Assembly (NCBI RefSeq): GCF_037042905.1
Contig: NW_026974141.1
Location: 5,882,001 to 5,946,000, forward strand
Length of the DNA: 64,000 nt
Direction of reading: 5' to 3'
From: Lytechinus pictus
Taxonomy: Eukaryota; Echinodermata; Echinoidea; Temnopleuroida; Toxopneustidae
Part shown: in pieces, positions 11,201 to 23,915 of the stretch
Numbering within the stretch: position 1 is the first letter of the stretch
Layout: the number at the start of each line of letters is the position of its first letter
The notes under the pieces: generated by a model
The model's input: only the letters and a program-made list of their open reading frames with translations
What the model was told of the DNA's origin: nothing
Database searches by the model: none
Translations under genes and position numbers: made by a program

Positions 11201-14200
11201 ATACTCATTAATATAATAAGAATCATGATAGATTAGATTCTTTTTGATGGAAGCAGGAATATTAGCACCGCCATTGCTGTGTGAAATTCAATTGCTTTGC
11301 GCAGGTTCAAAAGCGACTAATTTTCCCCGGAGGTAATACCCGAATTATACAAAATGACACCTACATGTGTATGTGTCGCACAAAAAGCAAAAATATGGGG
11401 CTCTGGAACTTTACTTTGGTCTTAAATGGTCTCCGGAAATTATCTAGGATCAACGATTGCTAAAAATTCAATACTCTGGAATGGCACAGATCAAAGGTGT
11501 TTCGGAGCGTCACTTGAATATGCATTTAATTTGTCATGACGTTTCTGCGCCAATGGACCAATCAGCGGTCTCCAAATCGCTGAGCAGAGCGGACCGTTGA
11601 ATTCACGCAGTCAATGATGCAATTTGCTATTAGGCTATCAGGTCTATGTTATTATCATCATTAATAAGAATGTAAATAAAAACATTTAGAATTGTGCTTC
11701 CGACAACAATAAAATAGACAGATATGCATAAAAGAAAATCGTTTTGGTTGTCACAGAAGCAAAAGTAAATACAAATCCATCGATTCAGGACATACTAGAA
11801 TGATACAAAATACTTTGATAACACCAGACTACTGCATATTTTTTGCAACATTTTCCTCCTACGAAGGGAAAAGCGACACCTCACAAACGTAAAACGCTAA
11901 TGAAACGAGCGGTGACGCAATGCTGGGACCGATAATTGATATTAAAAGACACATGTATATCAGAATCTCAGCCAGTCAGTCTGCAAGCCCCTGTGTTAAT
12001 GAGCAAATGAGCAAGATTTATCAAAGTCCTCTCGTGGCTGAATTCATGTCCCTGCAAAATCTCGTGAATTGTGAGACTTTCTTTCTCAAAGAATTAAACC
12101 ACTTTCTCCTTGAGTAATATTGATTATTTTTGTACCATAGGAAAAAAGTAAATGTTACTCTTTTATATTGGTTATTTCTTTTGATTAAAATATTTTGATA
12201 AATAAGTGAATTTTTAACCTGAAAAGATGCCTCAAACAGAATTTTCTTCCTCTGTTTTCACTTGCAAATTGTGCAAAATTTTGTGTTTTTATGCACAAAC
12301 GTTATTTATATCATCAGAAAGATCAAACTCTATACTTTCTTACGATGTCACTCTTGATATGTGGCATCTTTATAGATGGGTCAGCAGCCAGCTCTTTTCA
12401 TCAAGATGCAAAACGAGATTTCTGAAATTTCTGAGTAACATAAAATCCAGAGTTCTGATTGGCTGAATAATGTTTTCAAAACAACAGGCGCGGGTAATTT
12501 GAAGAGATTACCACATGATGAGTGTGGCCTTGCAGAGGCTTAGTGTGGGGAACATTGAAATTTGCGTGGGTGTGTGGTCTCTCTGACCAATCAGAGCGCA
12601 GTATTCTTGTTTTTGAGCTGCTAAATGTACTTGGCCTATGAAAACCTGACTGCTGATCCATCTAAAATGCCTCTTCTATTAAAAATTATATCATATCAAA
12701 GCTTTAATAGATCTTCAGCTTTATCATGATCTAAAAATCATTTGTGCTCAAACAGAAATTAAGTTGAAAAATAACATCTTTTGTTGCATGAAAATAATTA
12801 TTTTCTTTCATGTTTTAGACCAAAAGTTTCACTTATAACAAACAATTTTTTTAGAAAATCTAAAAACATGACATGACAGAATTACTTTTCTTCTTTACAA
12901 AGATACCAAAAACATTAAATTTGGTCAATATTTAAAGCAGCAATGGCCGAATAAAAAATTGTGTTTTCGTACGCACCAAACTCATTAACAATGCAAAAAC
13001 CCTCCATTCATGAATATCACTTGGATAAAAGAAGCTACTTTTTCAGGGCTTGCCGACTGACTGCAGCCGGTGCTTGTAAATCCGGCTACGGCGAGCCATC
13101 GCCGCATTTACAAGTACCGCCGCGGCACCCGAACTCCAAAAAGGCAAGGATAGATTAATGTATTCTCCAGCACATTTATCATACACTCCGGCATACATAA
13201 TTGTTCGTTTTTGTTACCAATCTCGACACAAGCATAATTTGTACCAATGAATAGATCGACAAGCACAGACTCCGCAGAGCACTCGACTTGGGCATATAGT
13301 CTTCATCTGTATGATGAACGACTGGTTCAAGGATAGCAAACATCAATGTTAGAAATACGTCAATGGCCTCTCCCTGCTAGAATGTAGGAAATCAACCATC
13401 AACCAAAAAATCCAAGGAGAAGTAAACGAACTTGAAAATGGAACAAAGGCAATAGCATGATACTTGACCCAAAGAAATGTGTTTCAATTAACGTTCAGCA
13501 TATGAGAAACCAAACTTAACTCGCCAAAGTAAAACATTGACGATCATGAATATTGTGAAGCCCATCTTGCTCTTATACTGTTAAACTGTTAGGTGTGTTC
13601 GTACAAAATGGTCAAGGCATCAAGCATAAGGCTAAATATGATACTCGAATACTGCGCACGGGTTTGACATTCTGGCCTAACGCGGTAAGAAAATAAATTG
13701 ATATATGGAGTTCAGAAATGTATGTGTCGCCCCATACTTGACCAAAAACATACACATTATGGAAACCCCTCACTGCTCTTGACCTTCCAGCATTAGCCCC
13801 ACTCTCTTATTCTTACGACATAATTATGTTCAGAATAATACTAATATCACTAACTATACATGGAGTAAATGGGTACATCAAGTTTTATTTATCCACTTTT
13901 TTCACTTCACTGCCTTATCAATGGGGCCTGCATAACTTAACATGTTAGCATTACCATGAACCTACAACTAGATGAACATCCATGGGTTACCTAATAAATT
14001 CACCTAGAATTTGACTGTTTGAATCTGGATATCATCCTCTCATCATTAGCCTACTTTACTTATACAACGGTCATCGGGAATAAGGACGTTGGTAGAAATT
14101 AGCAGTCTGCGATTCGAAATTAGTATTGTGCAAACTAATTATTATTCCGCAGAAGACAGTAAATCAATTTAATCCTGGAAAAGAATCAATGTGCAGTTAT

Positions 14201-14847
14201 TGTTTATTTTATCCCTCTTATGAATATTTATGTGTATTCTAGATAAACTCATGAATATTCATAATATAATTTTAGTGGGAAAGCACATCGCTGCAAGTAG
14301 CTCCGTATAGTTTTCTTCCAGCTCCGTATATTTTTCGATATACTTTCATGGGGAGGACTGCGCATGCTCATGCTCGATATGTTCCCTCAACGTTGAACTG
14401 CGCACGCTCCCTGATCCGATATCCACATAAATAAAGAAATAAAATAAAATACGAGCTTTTGCTCAAATTACTTACCGACAATCTGAAGAAAAAAAAACAG
14501 TGAGGAATCGGGTCTAGATCATCATGCAGAAAATTTAACTCCTTGACGGCCTTTCGAACAGGATTATTCAAATGATACCTAACAAGGTGAGTCAGGATTC
14601 GATAATTAGCCTGCGCGTTTACAATTTGAGTGCAACTCCAGCGGCGCAGCGTAGCGGACCTCTCATTAACTGCATGCAGTCTAGTCGGGTAGAAGCCGCG
14701 CGCAGCCTACCTAGGAACTGGTTAGCATTACTAGCTCGTCAGGCCTACATTGTAGGACTAGGTCCGGCAACGATGTAATTGGTCTAGATTGTTTACACAT
14801 CAGCAAGGACGAGGTCTACAAGTAAAAAAGGGATATACATGTACAAC
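11201..14847. other. spacer without recognised genes
   Basis: A 3.6-kb stretch of AT-rich spacer. Two short segments containing CCAATCAG/CTGATTGG (about 11545-11565 and 12445-12600) look like arms of a decayed inverted-repeat element. The GC-rich patch at about 13050-13150 (GCCGCGGCACC) has no assignable function. Confidence 0.45.
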
Positions 14848-15019
14848 AAATATATCAGGAGTTTCTTTCGAAAGCTTAGTGTGAATTATTAATCCTCGTT
14901 TGGACTGGCAATAAACTATTTTTCCTCGGGGCTTCACCCCTCGGAGAAAATAATGGTTGCCAGTCCAACCTCGGATAAATAATTCCCTCTATACTTTCTC
15001 AAAGCCTGATATATTTGTA
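14848..15019. repeat. imperfect palindrome, MITE-like hairpin
   Basis: Left arm AAATATATCAGG...TTTGGACTGGCAA...TTTTCCTCGGGG pairs with right arm CCCCTCGGAGAAAA...TTGCCAGTCCAA...CCTGATATATTT around a five-base CTTCA centre. Arms of ~80 bases with indels are typical of a foldback MITE. No coding. Confidence 0.75.
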
Positions 15020-15112
15020 TATTATATATATACATGTATATATATATATACATGTGCGTATAATATATAAATATATATATATATATGTGTGTTTATATAT
15101 ATATATTTGTTG
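15020..15112. repeat. (TA)n microsatellite
   Basis: Runs of TATATA with interspersed CATG and TGTG. Directly adjoins the hairpin. Confidence 0.9.
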
Positions 15113-16377
15113 GATAAAGATATCATGCGTTTTTTCTTAAAACTTCTTGTTCTAATTAAGTAAGGGCCGCAAAACTGTGGGCAAAAATCAAGAAAAAAAG
15201 AATAAAATAAGATTGAATAAAGATGTAATTGAACTACGTACTTTATTCGACGTAATGAGGAAACAGGTATTAGGATGTGTTTTGATGAGTGCTGAAAGAA
15301 GGCTCATATCTCTGTGTTTAATGGGTCATATCTCTTAAACTTATAGCCTGTTTTTTTAATGAAATAAATACTAGTTAAGGATTGTAAAATTATATACAAG
15401 ATGATTTGTTAATTTTTATATCATACTCATTTGAGAGTGCCAATACCTCCTTTTTCTTTGTAGGACAATATAGTCACTCTATAAAAGAGACATTGCGATG
15501 GTATTTTCTATTGCATCAGAATATGTGATCCAAATTTTCATTCCTCTGCCATTTTTACCTCTGCCATTTTATCATTGCAATCTTTAAATCTGTCATTTTT
15601 ACATACCCTAATTTTTTGCTTCTGCCATTTTTACCTCTCACATGATTTATAACTATATCGCCCAGTGGCTTGGCATATAATACGAAAACTACGGGTGCAA
15701 GAACTGGCAACTGAGAGACATGACATTATATCTGGTACTTATCCGAATTCTTATTGCCAACACCAGCATTGAATGTAGAGTGTAGCTGAAATTATTGCAG
15801 TGCTGTACAATAGACTTAAATAAAAATTGGGCACAACCTTCCCTAGAGTTGACATCAGATATGTCAAAAGCTGACTTTACACCCAAGAGGATAATAACAG
15901 CAAATTACTTGGAAGTCATACTTGATGGCAGTAATTCAATTACAGTTCCATAGTTACACCTAAATGCAGATTAAACGTACCGCACATCAAAATATGAGAT
16001 TAGTCGGTGGGACTCAACAATTATCCCAGTAAGTAGGGATACACAAGGTTACTAACTTATTTCGTAACTAGTTCGATTTCTCTTAAAGAGGTGCAATTAT
16101 AATGTCCTTAAATGTGCAATGAAACAGGCAAGACATCAACGAGTTGGTAATAAATAGTATAAATGACAGGACGGAGACGAACATCGAGATAACGCTTTGC
16201 AAGTTTGGCATCGTTGACGTAACTTATTAGCTGAATTGGAAACCATCTATGACACCTGCATCACTCACCAAAAATGTTAACTAAAGAACTGTAAATCTGC
16301 TAGTTGGCTGTTGTAAGCAGAAATGGACGGTTCCCTGTAAATAATTAATCATGATTCGATAATTAAAAAAACCTCAC
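15113..16377. other. spacer
   Basis: Includes a repeated TCTGCCATTTTTACCTCTGC-type phrase at 15545-15640, seen again at 17930-18030. That indicates a dispersed repeat also carried near SRCR-like copies 8 and 9. No exon recognised. Confidence 0.5.
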
Positions 16378-16555
16378 CTGCTTTGTGGCATCCGACAAAA
16401 GCTTGGTATTTATATGAGAATGTAAGGAACGTGCACCATTTTTTTGTGGTTGAAAATGCGTATACGCAATCTTCCACCCACGTTATACTCCTCGAGCTGT
16501 CGAGTTCAATGTTATTCCATGATTTTATATTTGAAGGTGATTTCTTGGTGAACAT
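16378..16555 (-). CDS. SRCR-like exon copy 8, open reading frame
   Basis: On the minus strand this copy is open throughout and reads SSRSITWVEDCVYAFSTTKK, then YKYQAFVGCHKAG across a GTGAG donor. This is the C-terminal half of an SRCR-like module: a GSxxxMTLVEDC core corresponding to the canonical WLDDVxC, then a second cysteine nine to eleven residues on. In this frame the exon ends in phase 1, which matches the acceptor phase of the CCP exons. The N-terminal half (RLV...VCRQLGFG) is not found directly upstream. It may be a usable half-domain exon or an accidentally open relic. An ATG appears at the upstream edge, but I do not propose it as a start. Confidence 0.45.
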
Positions 16556-17229
16556 AAAATCCCGAGGGAAACGAGCGTATTGGTACGAGCGGATTAGATA
16601 TATACCGGTACCTTTAACACTTAATCGGTAAAATTGTTCTTATGTGGTTATGAATGAAAATAAGCACTTTTGTAGGAAGCATCGTGCCGGTGGTAACAGG
16701 GTAATATATACGCTTTGCGTCTACCAAGAGCTGAGAAATTGTAGTCAGAAAATAGAATGGGATGACTGAATTATCAGAGTCGAAACAAGTACGGGGAATT
16801 TTTGATAAAATTCTACATTGTACGTTTGCCGTAAGCATGATAAGATATTCAGGAATTTTATGAACCTGTTGAATACTGAATTCAGTATTTCCCGTATACT
16901 TTTTAAAGGGACCACCTGGTTCCAGTTTGCAACGGAAAAAAGGTTGAATTGATAATAATCCCAAACTTATGTAGCACAAAACGAGTTAAAACAGAACATA
17001 GACTACTCTCAGATGTCACAATAAAACAACAACAATACTAAAAAACAGAGATATCTTTTTTTTCTCATCACTTAACTGCGACTTTTATCGCCATACACTC
17101 GTTTGTTTCTTCGTTAACTTGTTTTTTCAATTCATATAAGCACTCTATAAGTCCATAAATATGATGAAGGGGCTTGATACAACCGATAATGTCGCACGAA
17201 CGCATAACGCAAATGATTGTTAGCCGAAA

Positions 17230-17500
17230 TGGGTTTAGACAAAGTGATAGCGAACCAACCGAAGTTAGACCAAATGGAACATGGACGAAATGAGAGTAGA
17301 CCAAGTGGTTATTAGACCAATAAAAAAATACAAATAAATGATAATAAACAAAACGGATATTAGACCAACTGGCTATTAGACGAGATGGTAATTAGACGAA
17401 ATGGTTATTGGACTATGTTTATAGTTGACTAACTAATGGTAGACGAAATGATATCAGACCATGCGATAGTGGGGGAAAAGGCAGTAAACGAAATGGCAAT
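17230..17500. repeat. degenerate 'ATTAGACCAA(A/C)TGG' tandem repeat
   Basis: Six or more imperfect copies of a ~20-bp phrase (gacGAAATGGTTATTAGACca). A related tract is at 62.60-62.98 kb. It looks like a minisatellite or the arm of a long inverted repeat. Confidence 0.7.
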
Positions 17501-17636
17501 AAACCGACAAATATCCATACAAAGAGTAATCCTGATTTCCAAATCGCTTAATTCTCTTTCTCGTGTCTCAAAATACTTAGTGAAAGGATATTTCATATCT
17601 TATCTGTAGCTCGAGTCCTGAATAAAATACCGCTGT

Positions 17637-17832
17637 GACATTATGCGTTGCGACATGTGACATTATGCGTTGACAATTTGCTGCGACATTATGCGTTGCG
17701 ACATGTGACGTTATGCGTTAGAAAAACTACGACATTACATGTATGCGTTGACCGCGACATTATGCGTCGGACGCTCTTGGCATAATGTCGCAATCTGCGA
17801 CATTATGCGTTGGTGCGACATTATCGGTTGTA
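17637..17832. repeat. GCGACATTATGCGTTG minisatellite
   Basis: At least eight copies of GACATTATGCGTTG with short variable joints (CGACATGT, ACAATTTGCT), plus one inverted copy (CATAATGTCGCA) near 17780. The CG content stands out from the AT-rich surroundings. Confidence 0.85.
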
Positions 17833-18738
17833 ACAGGGCTATGCTATGATATTTCGAATGAATTTGAGCATAAGATCCGACATTTGAGCCACTGACCTTT
17901 TCGTAACCTGAATTATCCCTCTGCCATAATTACCTCTGCTAATATGTATGTATATATTGTTTCCTCTATCTTCGCCATTCATATCCATCCCATTTTTTTT
18001 CTTCTGCCATTTTACCTCTGCCACTTCTCCTGGCACCGTGAATCCTGATGATATCAACCCGTGAATTGGCATCATGGTATTTCTAAAAGCATCGTTCTGA
18101 AAACTAAGTCCTGAAAACGTCACATTCTATTTGGTATACTTATCCGAGTTTTTATGCCAACACCAACACTGAGCGTAAAGTACGATTGAATCCATCGCAG
18201 TGCTGAATCAGATACTTAAAACTAATATAAAACAAGATATTTCCACAAGTTGAGATCAAATGTATCAAAAGATAACTTCAGACCCAGCAAGATAAGCATA
18301 ATACCCGTTGACTTTGGAATGCCTTTTGAAGATATAATTTATGCCCAGGAAAACAATACAAATTCCATGGCACCGTGGCTACGCCTACACGGATATTGGA
18401 AACCGCGCACATAAGACTAGATGTTTTGGATAGAACAGTCTTTATAAGTGAGGACCAATAAGTGCACGTTGATTTAACACCAGACTTAATGCAATGCACT
18501 CTATGTAATTATGAACAGAATGTGACTCTAGTCGAACTAACCCTATGATTCTAGCAAATGCTCAGAGATTACCACTTTTATTAAATGCAGATGGTGCCAT
18601 AGCTAGTTTCTTCGGATAAACATTCTTGCAATAAAAATCACTAAAGAACTGTGCAAAACAATTTGCTAGATGCCTGTAAAAAAACAGAAATATTCCATAT
18701 AAACTATTGAATAACCCCTTATATACCTTACACCTCAC

Positions 18739-18900
18739 CTGGTTTGTGGCATCCGACGACGGTTTGGTATTTATTTGACCATGATGAATCGAACGTGCAA
18801 TATCTTTGGTGCTTGAAAATGCCTACACGCATCTTCCACCCACGTCATACTTATCGAGCTGTCGTATTCAATGTAATCCCATAAGTTTTAATTTTAAATT
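18739..18900 (-). pseudogene. SRCR-like exon copy 9
   Basis: The minus strand reads DYIEYDSSISMTWVEDACRH, closely matching copy 8, then continues to a TAA in VRFIMVK. The donor-proximal end (GTCGGATGCCACAAACCAG|GTGAGG) is perfect. Copies 8, 9 and 10 form a subfamily with the core MTWVED or MTLVED. Confidence 0.6.
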
Positions 18901-19194
18901 GTGATTTTAGGGATTGAGTTAGGGTGATAAGCATTTTCACCATATAATACCTTAGTGAAAAGTGCACATATCGTCGCCGGTCATCCGAACCGTCGTATAA
19001 GTCAATTTTGGTCCCCCCCCCCAAAAAAAAAAAAATATCGATTTTGAGATTTTTTTCATTAAATGAAAGTACAAGTCTTAATCTATTCATAACTAAATTT
19101 CTAGGCAACATTTTATTTCATTTTCTGAGATATGAGAGGATTTTCACGGCAATGCCATACAAATTTTCAATAAAATGCGCAAATACCGTTGGAA

Positions 19195-19365
19195 ACGTGT
19201 ACTGTAACAAAGCGATACGACGCTTTGACTGACCGCGATTTCAATACGCGCAGTCAGCCAAACCGTCGTATCGGCACTGGGAACTGCTTTGACTTTGCAC
19301 GTGAAAAGCGAAACGACGTTTTGACTGACCGCGTGTATTTAAATCGCGGTCAGGGTTGTTGTATT
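19195..19365. repeat. inverted repeat with TGACTGACCGCGATTT motifs
   Basis: GATACGACGCTTTGACTG pairs imperfectly with CAGTCAGCCAAACCGTCGTATC ~35 bases on, and the CTTTGACTGACCGCG phrase recurs at ~19318. Probably the remains of a foldback element. A short frame crosses it but has no family features. Confidence 0.6.
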
Positions 19366-20948
19366 CCCTATGGCGTTTTTGTACAGGGAAATTCTAAACC
19401 GCTCAAACCGGAATTAGAAGCATGTAGCTCTTTTGCGATATTTTCTCGGATTCTTAGTTTTGTGTAAAAATAAAGATACCAATGTCAAGCAATTGTCTTG
19501 GTCTTTCCAACCATGTATTTTTCTAGCAATGAATATGTTGTAAGGCTGAGGAACTAAGTGTGACAATTATAATAAACTTTGAGAGTTGGGAGGTACCAGT
19601 CTTCTCTAAGTTGAACCTTTCTCACGCATAATTATGCACAACGCAACTTAGATCAGCACAGTCAGCAGTGTATTACTATCAGTACAAATACTAGAATGTA
19701 TTTGTACACGAAAGTAACTTATCGAATTATGTCTTCGCCAAAGATCTTTCAAGCGGCAATGGATAAGATTATTATAGGTTCTTTAGTCTGTATGATGTAA
19801 CGATAGCTACATTCACAGAGGATTAGAATCTCGATATGCTGGCACAAGTGCTAAATCGTTTATATGATCACAACGTGAAGGTAAAAACGGGGCATGGGTG
19901 CCTTTGTAGAAAGTGGTGTTCCAAGGGTTGAACTTAAGCTCACAGGGGCTTCAAGCTGTCAAACAGAAAACTGATCCAATCATCGATGCTCATAAGCCAA
20001 ATAATATGACCGAGCTTAGATCATTTTTTTAGGGAAAGTTTCAGTTGCTATTTCTACCTGATCGCGCATTAGTGTTAGCCCCGCTTCACATCAAGAACAT
20101 GAGTGAAAATTGTGAAAATGGCGACAAGAAACATATTTGAAATGCAAACGAATGCTAACCAATGTACTTCTTGTTCACTATGATAACAGGCGTGGGCTGA
20201 GGATCACGTGATGCATTTGGCTACGGTGTAGGAGCTCATCACTGATCACAAGCCGCTATTTCATTTCGGTGTCCTAAGTCATCATTTGCGACAATGAAAG
20301 CATCATTAATGCAGCGATAGACAATGCTTATTTCGCAGTACAACTGCGCGTTTGCCTCACGGAGATTCTAGTGACGGTACACAAGGTAGCATCTAAGTAG
20401 CAAATGTTGTAGACAGTACTTTTTCCTGTCACCGCAACAGTGATTGCTGCAGAGCTTCAGCAAGACTCTGTTTTGAAACAAGTGTATGATCATACAGTAC
20501 CAACGAATAATATCACAAGAGAAGGTTTGAATTGCCATGTGATCCGGGTTGTGCCAAATGGGTGTTTAGAGTGATAAAACCAAAGTGAAGTTCATTCTCA
20601 GCATTCAGGTGCTGCAGCAATGAGCGTTTGCCAGATGATTTATGTCTTGGCCAGGTATTGAATAAATTATAGGGAGATGTACAGTTTGTCTAAATGTCAG
20701 AAGCAAACCACAGAGAGAACATGGGAAACATGGTGTTGGGATGACATGAGAAGCATGGCGTTGGCCAGCTCTTATGCAATTTCGGAGAAAATTTGCCTAA
20801 ATGTATGTTTGTGTGTTATCCTCTCTACCAGAGTCCATCTCTCTCTTTCAACTATGAACATTTTGATTGTTTGAACATATAAATGATTATTGTAGGTTTT
20901 TCAGTTACCCGCCCACACGATTAACATCATTCAAATAAAACGCCTCAC
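19366..20948. other. spacer
   Basis: No recognisable exon or RNA gene. Phrases such as CACAAGCCGCTATTTCATTT near 20250 hint at a badly decayed retroelement RNase H region. I could not recover a frame for it. Confidence 0.35.
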
Positions 20949-21100
20949 CTGGTTTATGGCATTCGACAAATGCTTGGTATTGGGATGAATATGAACGAAA
21001 CGTGCCACAGCTTAGATGTTTAGCTTAGACTACGTATATGCAATCTTCCACCAAAGTCATTTTGAAAGAACTGCCATGGTCAATGATATCCCATTAGTTA
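20949..21100 (-). pseudogene. SRCR-like exon copy 10 (single stop)
   Basis: One frame runs the length of the module on the minus strand: DIIDHGSSFKMTLVEDCIYV, one TAA, then HLSCGTFRSYSSQYQAF and VECHKP, ending in phase 1 at CCAG|GTGAGG. The spacing between the two cysteines and the LVEDC core match the second half of an SRCR domain. Apart from the stop this is the best full-length guide to the ancestral frame of the family. Confidence 0.65.
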
Positions 21101-21671
21101 ATACAAAACATGTAATCCAGCATTATGCGCAGGATCAAGATTATTCGTAAGAAGTTGCCAGGTTTTGCATTATATTTCCATTTTCAAATGCTGTTGTCAT
21201 ACGTTCGCCTTGTAACATGCAGCTTTAGTCACTGATCACAATTTATCATTACTTAAACAAAGTGAAATAATGGCAACTGAAAGTCTAAAACCATTCTGTG
21301 TTAAAATTAATACAACCTACCATTACCACGAAACATAACTTTCGGTCGAAAATTATTATCAAATCTATGTTCCATGCTTAAACCATACCAACGAATACTT
21401 CAAGAAATCATTAATGTGAGACGAATGTTCTGCCCGAAACCCCGTGGTTCATAATTTGCTATATACCGGCAGATTGTTATGCAAATATGAAACTGCAGTG
21501 TTTCTTGCTGACGCCCAGATATCAGACTAACATTGTAGGTTCTCTGCCGTAAGTTTCCTGACCAAGGAATCGTCATGCTGGTCAAGGCATAGATGAGAAC
21601 TGGAAAATCATGGTTTATCAGAAGAAAAAAATAGATTAAACTATAAATAAAACAGCCCTTTCCCCTTTTTA

Positions 21672-21818
21672 GGGGCCCGTTGCAGAAAGAGTTGCAATCA
21701 ATCGCAACTCTAAAAATCATGCGCGACTTGATTCTCAACCAATCAACAGCGCGCATTTCGGACTTGCGATTGATTTTTTGACTTCCGTTTAAACGCAACT
21801 CTTTCTGCAACGGACCCC
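21672..21818. mobile_element. MITE, GGGGCCCGTTGCAGAAAGAG family, complete
   Basis: Terminal inverted repeats: GGGGCCCGTTGCAGAAAGAG at the left, CTCTTTCTGCAACGGACCCC at the right. Internal AATCAATCGCAA...TTGCGATTGATT also pairs, so the whole ~147-bp unit can fold. A second, 3'-truncated copy lies at 30270-30380. Non-autonomous DNA transposon; no protein. Confidence 0.85.
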
Positions 21819-21819
21819 T

Positions 21820-21946
21820 GTTCTGTTAAATTGCAGAAAAATTCCTGTTTTATGAATTTAGAGAATGATTCTGTTATTGCTTTCTGTAGAATCTTCTGGT
21901 TTTTCTGTAAGATCAGGTTTTTTTAACAGTGTAGAACTAGTCATAA
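21820..21946. mobile_element. MITE-like, AACAGTGT-ended
   Basis: Ends in CAGGTTTTTTTAACAGTGTA. The phrases TTGCAGAAAAATTCCTGTTTTATGAATTTA and TTCTGTAAGAT recur in inverted orientation at 55070-55300. It abuts the preceding MITE, so one element may have inserted next to or within the other. Confidence 0.6.
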
Positions 21947-22780
21947 TTATACGAGTCACAGGCTACACCCCAACCTCCCTTGCCGGTCCTCCAGCCATGA
22001 AAAAGATTTCTGTAAAGTAGCATTGCAACTCAATGCATCCTACATGTCCTAGTAAGCTATCTTCCCGTCCATAAGAACGCCGGCGAGTTAAGCTCTTGTA
22101 AATGCTGTTATTTCCTTGGTTATTGATGAGATATTAATAGTTGCGTAGACAGGTAGAGTGTTAATTAAATCTTCAAGTGTATATGGAAATATGATGCTTT
22201 AGCCGGCTGAACGCGTTTGAGAGTTGGATGTTAGACAAACAAATGTAGCTCTGGCATTGGTTGTTGTCCTCTGCCGCCGTAATACAATCATGACAATAGG
22301 CAGGTTCTAGAATATTTGTAATTGATATTGTACTTTCTTTCCGTGACCGATTCTCTAGGAAATAAATGATTAGTAAACACATCCACCCACCATTCGATTA
22401 TATTGACTTCCTTCCTTTTTCGTAAGCACATTTTTAATTGAAAGCTTGGCAGATTACAAGCATGTTGCTAATTAATCACAGGCTATTTGGTTTGAGGAGC
22501 AGCAATTTTGGAATACGGTAATTATAAACCCTGTTGAATCTTGCTCAAAGTCGATTTGTAAGTATGAAAAAAAAAAAACATTTTCGAAACTGAAACTTTA
22601 ATAAATATTATGGTTATTACAGTACTTAAAGCCTGACTTAGATTTTGAATCTTTTAAGAGTGAGCGTTCCGTAGAGTCACGTAGACAGTTATTCACATTA
22701 CGTTAACAATGTTTAAGTCATCGTAAAACCTTGTATAAATCCAAAGATATTCCTTTCTTCAAGAGTTTGATCAATCTCAC

Positions 22781-22930
22781 CTGGTTTGTGGCACCTAAAG
22801 AATGCTTGGTATGTGTTTGACATTGGATCATACGTGCACAATCGATGCCTGTGTTGCGTACGTTAAAAGCAAGATTATACACAATCGTCATGTAGTGATC
22901 GGGCTGTATGTATCGTATACCTTTGAGGCT
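22781..22930 (-). pseudogene. SRCR-like exon copy 11
   Basis: The exon end is mostly kept (TGCCACAAACCAG|GTGAGA). The body is strongly decayed and I found no open frame with SRCR residues. Confidence 0.45.
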
Positions 22931-23451
22931 TCGTTTTCTTTTACATATGGATGAACCGTCTCCAAACCTAGATCCGTCAATATCACTCCATGTTAAATTG
23001 TTATCAGTTGGGGGAAGAGCTTCGGATTGAACTAGGTGTCATTTAACTCAAGTTGAGCAACTTATCAACACAGAAGGTGTAGGATAGAACGAAACCCTCA
23101 TCATTGACTTTGAAAGTAGCTCGTGACAGCAAAATGATTCGAAAGAGTCTCTATGGATGAATAAGATTGAATTTTTGATGGATTGGCTAATAATGACGTC
23201 AGGAGGGGCGAATAGAATCGAAGCGATCTAAGTCATGAAAACATGACTGCAGGTCAGTATAATATTGAAGATTGTATTAATTATCATTATTTATAAGGCA
23301 GTAAGAGGCAAGGAACAATAATGTATAATTTCCTAATGTTGGAAAAATATAATGGTATGTGTAAGCGACACGTGGGCAATGCGCAATTTACTCGAAAAAG
23401 GCTTGAAGACCCAACCACGATAATTCCCAAGTACCGAGAACTAAGCATCAA

Positions 23452-23464
23452 AATAATAATAATA

Positions 23465-23506
<42 letters not shown>

Positions 23507-23522
23507 GTAAAATATAATATTA
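23452..23522. repeat. (ATA)n microsatellite
   Basis: Uninterrupted AATAAT repeats. They generate a long tyrosine-rich frame on the minus strand that is not a gene. Confidence 0.95.
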
Positions 23523-23859
23523 TGACAAAGAATTGCAACATCATTGCTGTTAGTTTTGGGGAGAAGGTGTTAACCCTTAAATTCTAACAATTCTAGAACA
23601 ACCACGATTAGTTCCGCGTGTTAACTTTCAGGACCACCCCACCCCCGCCCCCCCCCCCCTAATCAATCCCCACCACTCGTCAGTGCAACATATATGTATA
23701 TAATTACAGCTGGTTATTAATCAATTTTTGAACCTACAAAACTTTGACATGACACCACTGTCCGTGAAAGCTATAAAATGAATGATCCAAGATATTCGCA
23801 TATTTAGAGGGGTAGCCACCTGTTTGCTCCTGTTTTTTTTTCTTCAAATTACTCCTCAC

Positions 23860-23915
23860 CTGGTTTGTGACATCCGAAGAATACTTGGTATTTTTTTGTT
23901 AGGGTACGGGAAGAG
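23860..23915 (-). pseudogene. SRCR-like exon copy 12 (3' remnant)
   Basis: Only the last ~45 exon bases and the GTGAGG donor are recognisable. Upstream the sequence departs from the family. The clearest case in which only the donor end survives. Confidence 0.5.

Noticed and set aside
20000-20600. Retrotransposon RNase H/integrase remnants
   Set aside because: Only a few suggestive words; no continuous frame or catalytic motif could be read.
21400-21810. Minus-strand 136-codon frame
   Set aside because: Part of it runs through the GGGGCCCGTTGCAG MITE; no domain features.
23287-23544. Minus-strand frame with a long tyrosine run
   Set aside because: Created by the (ATA)n microsatellite.
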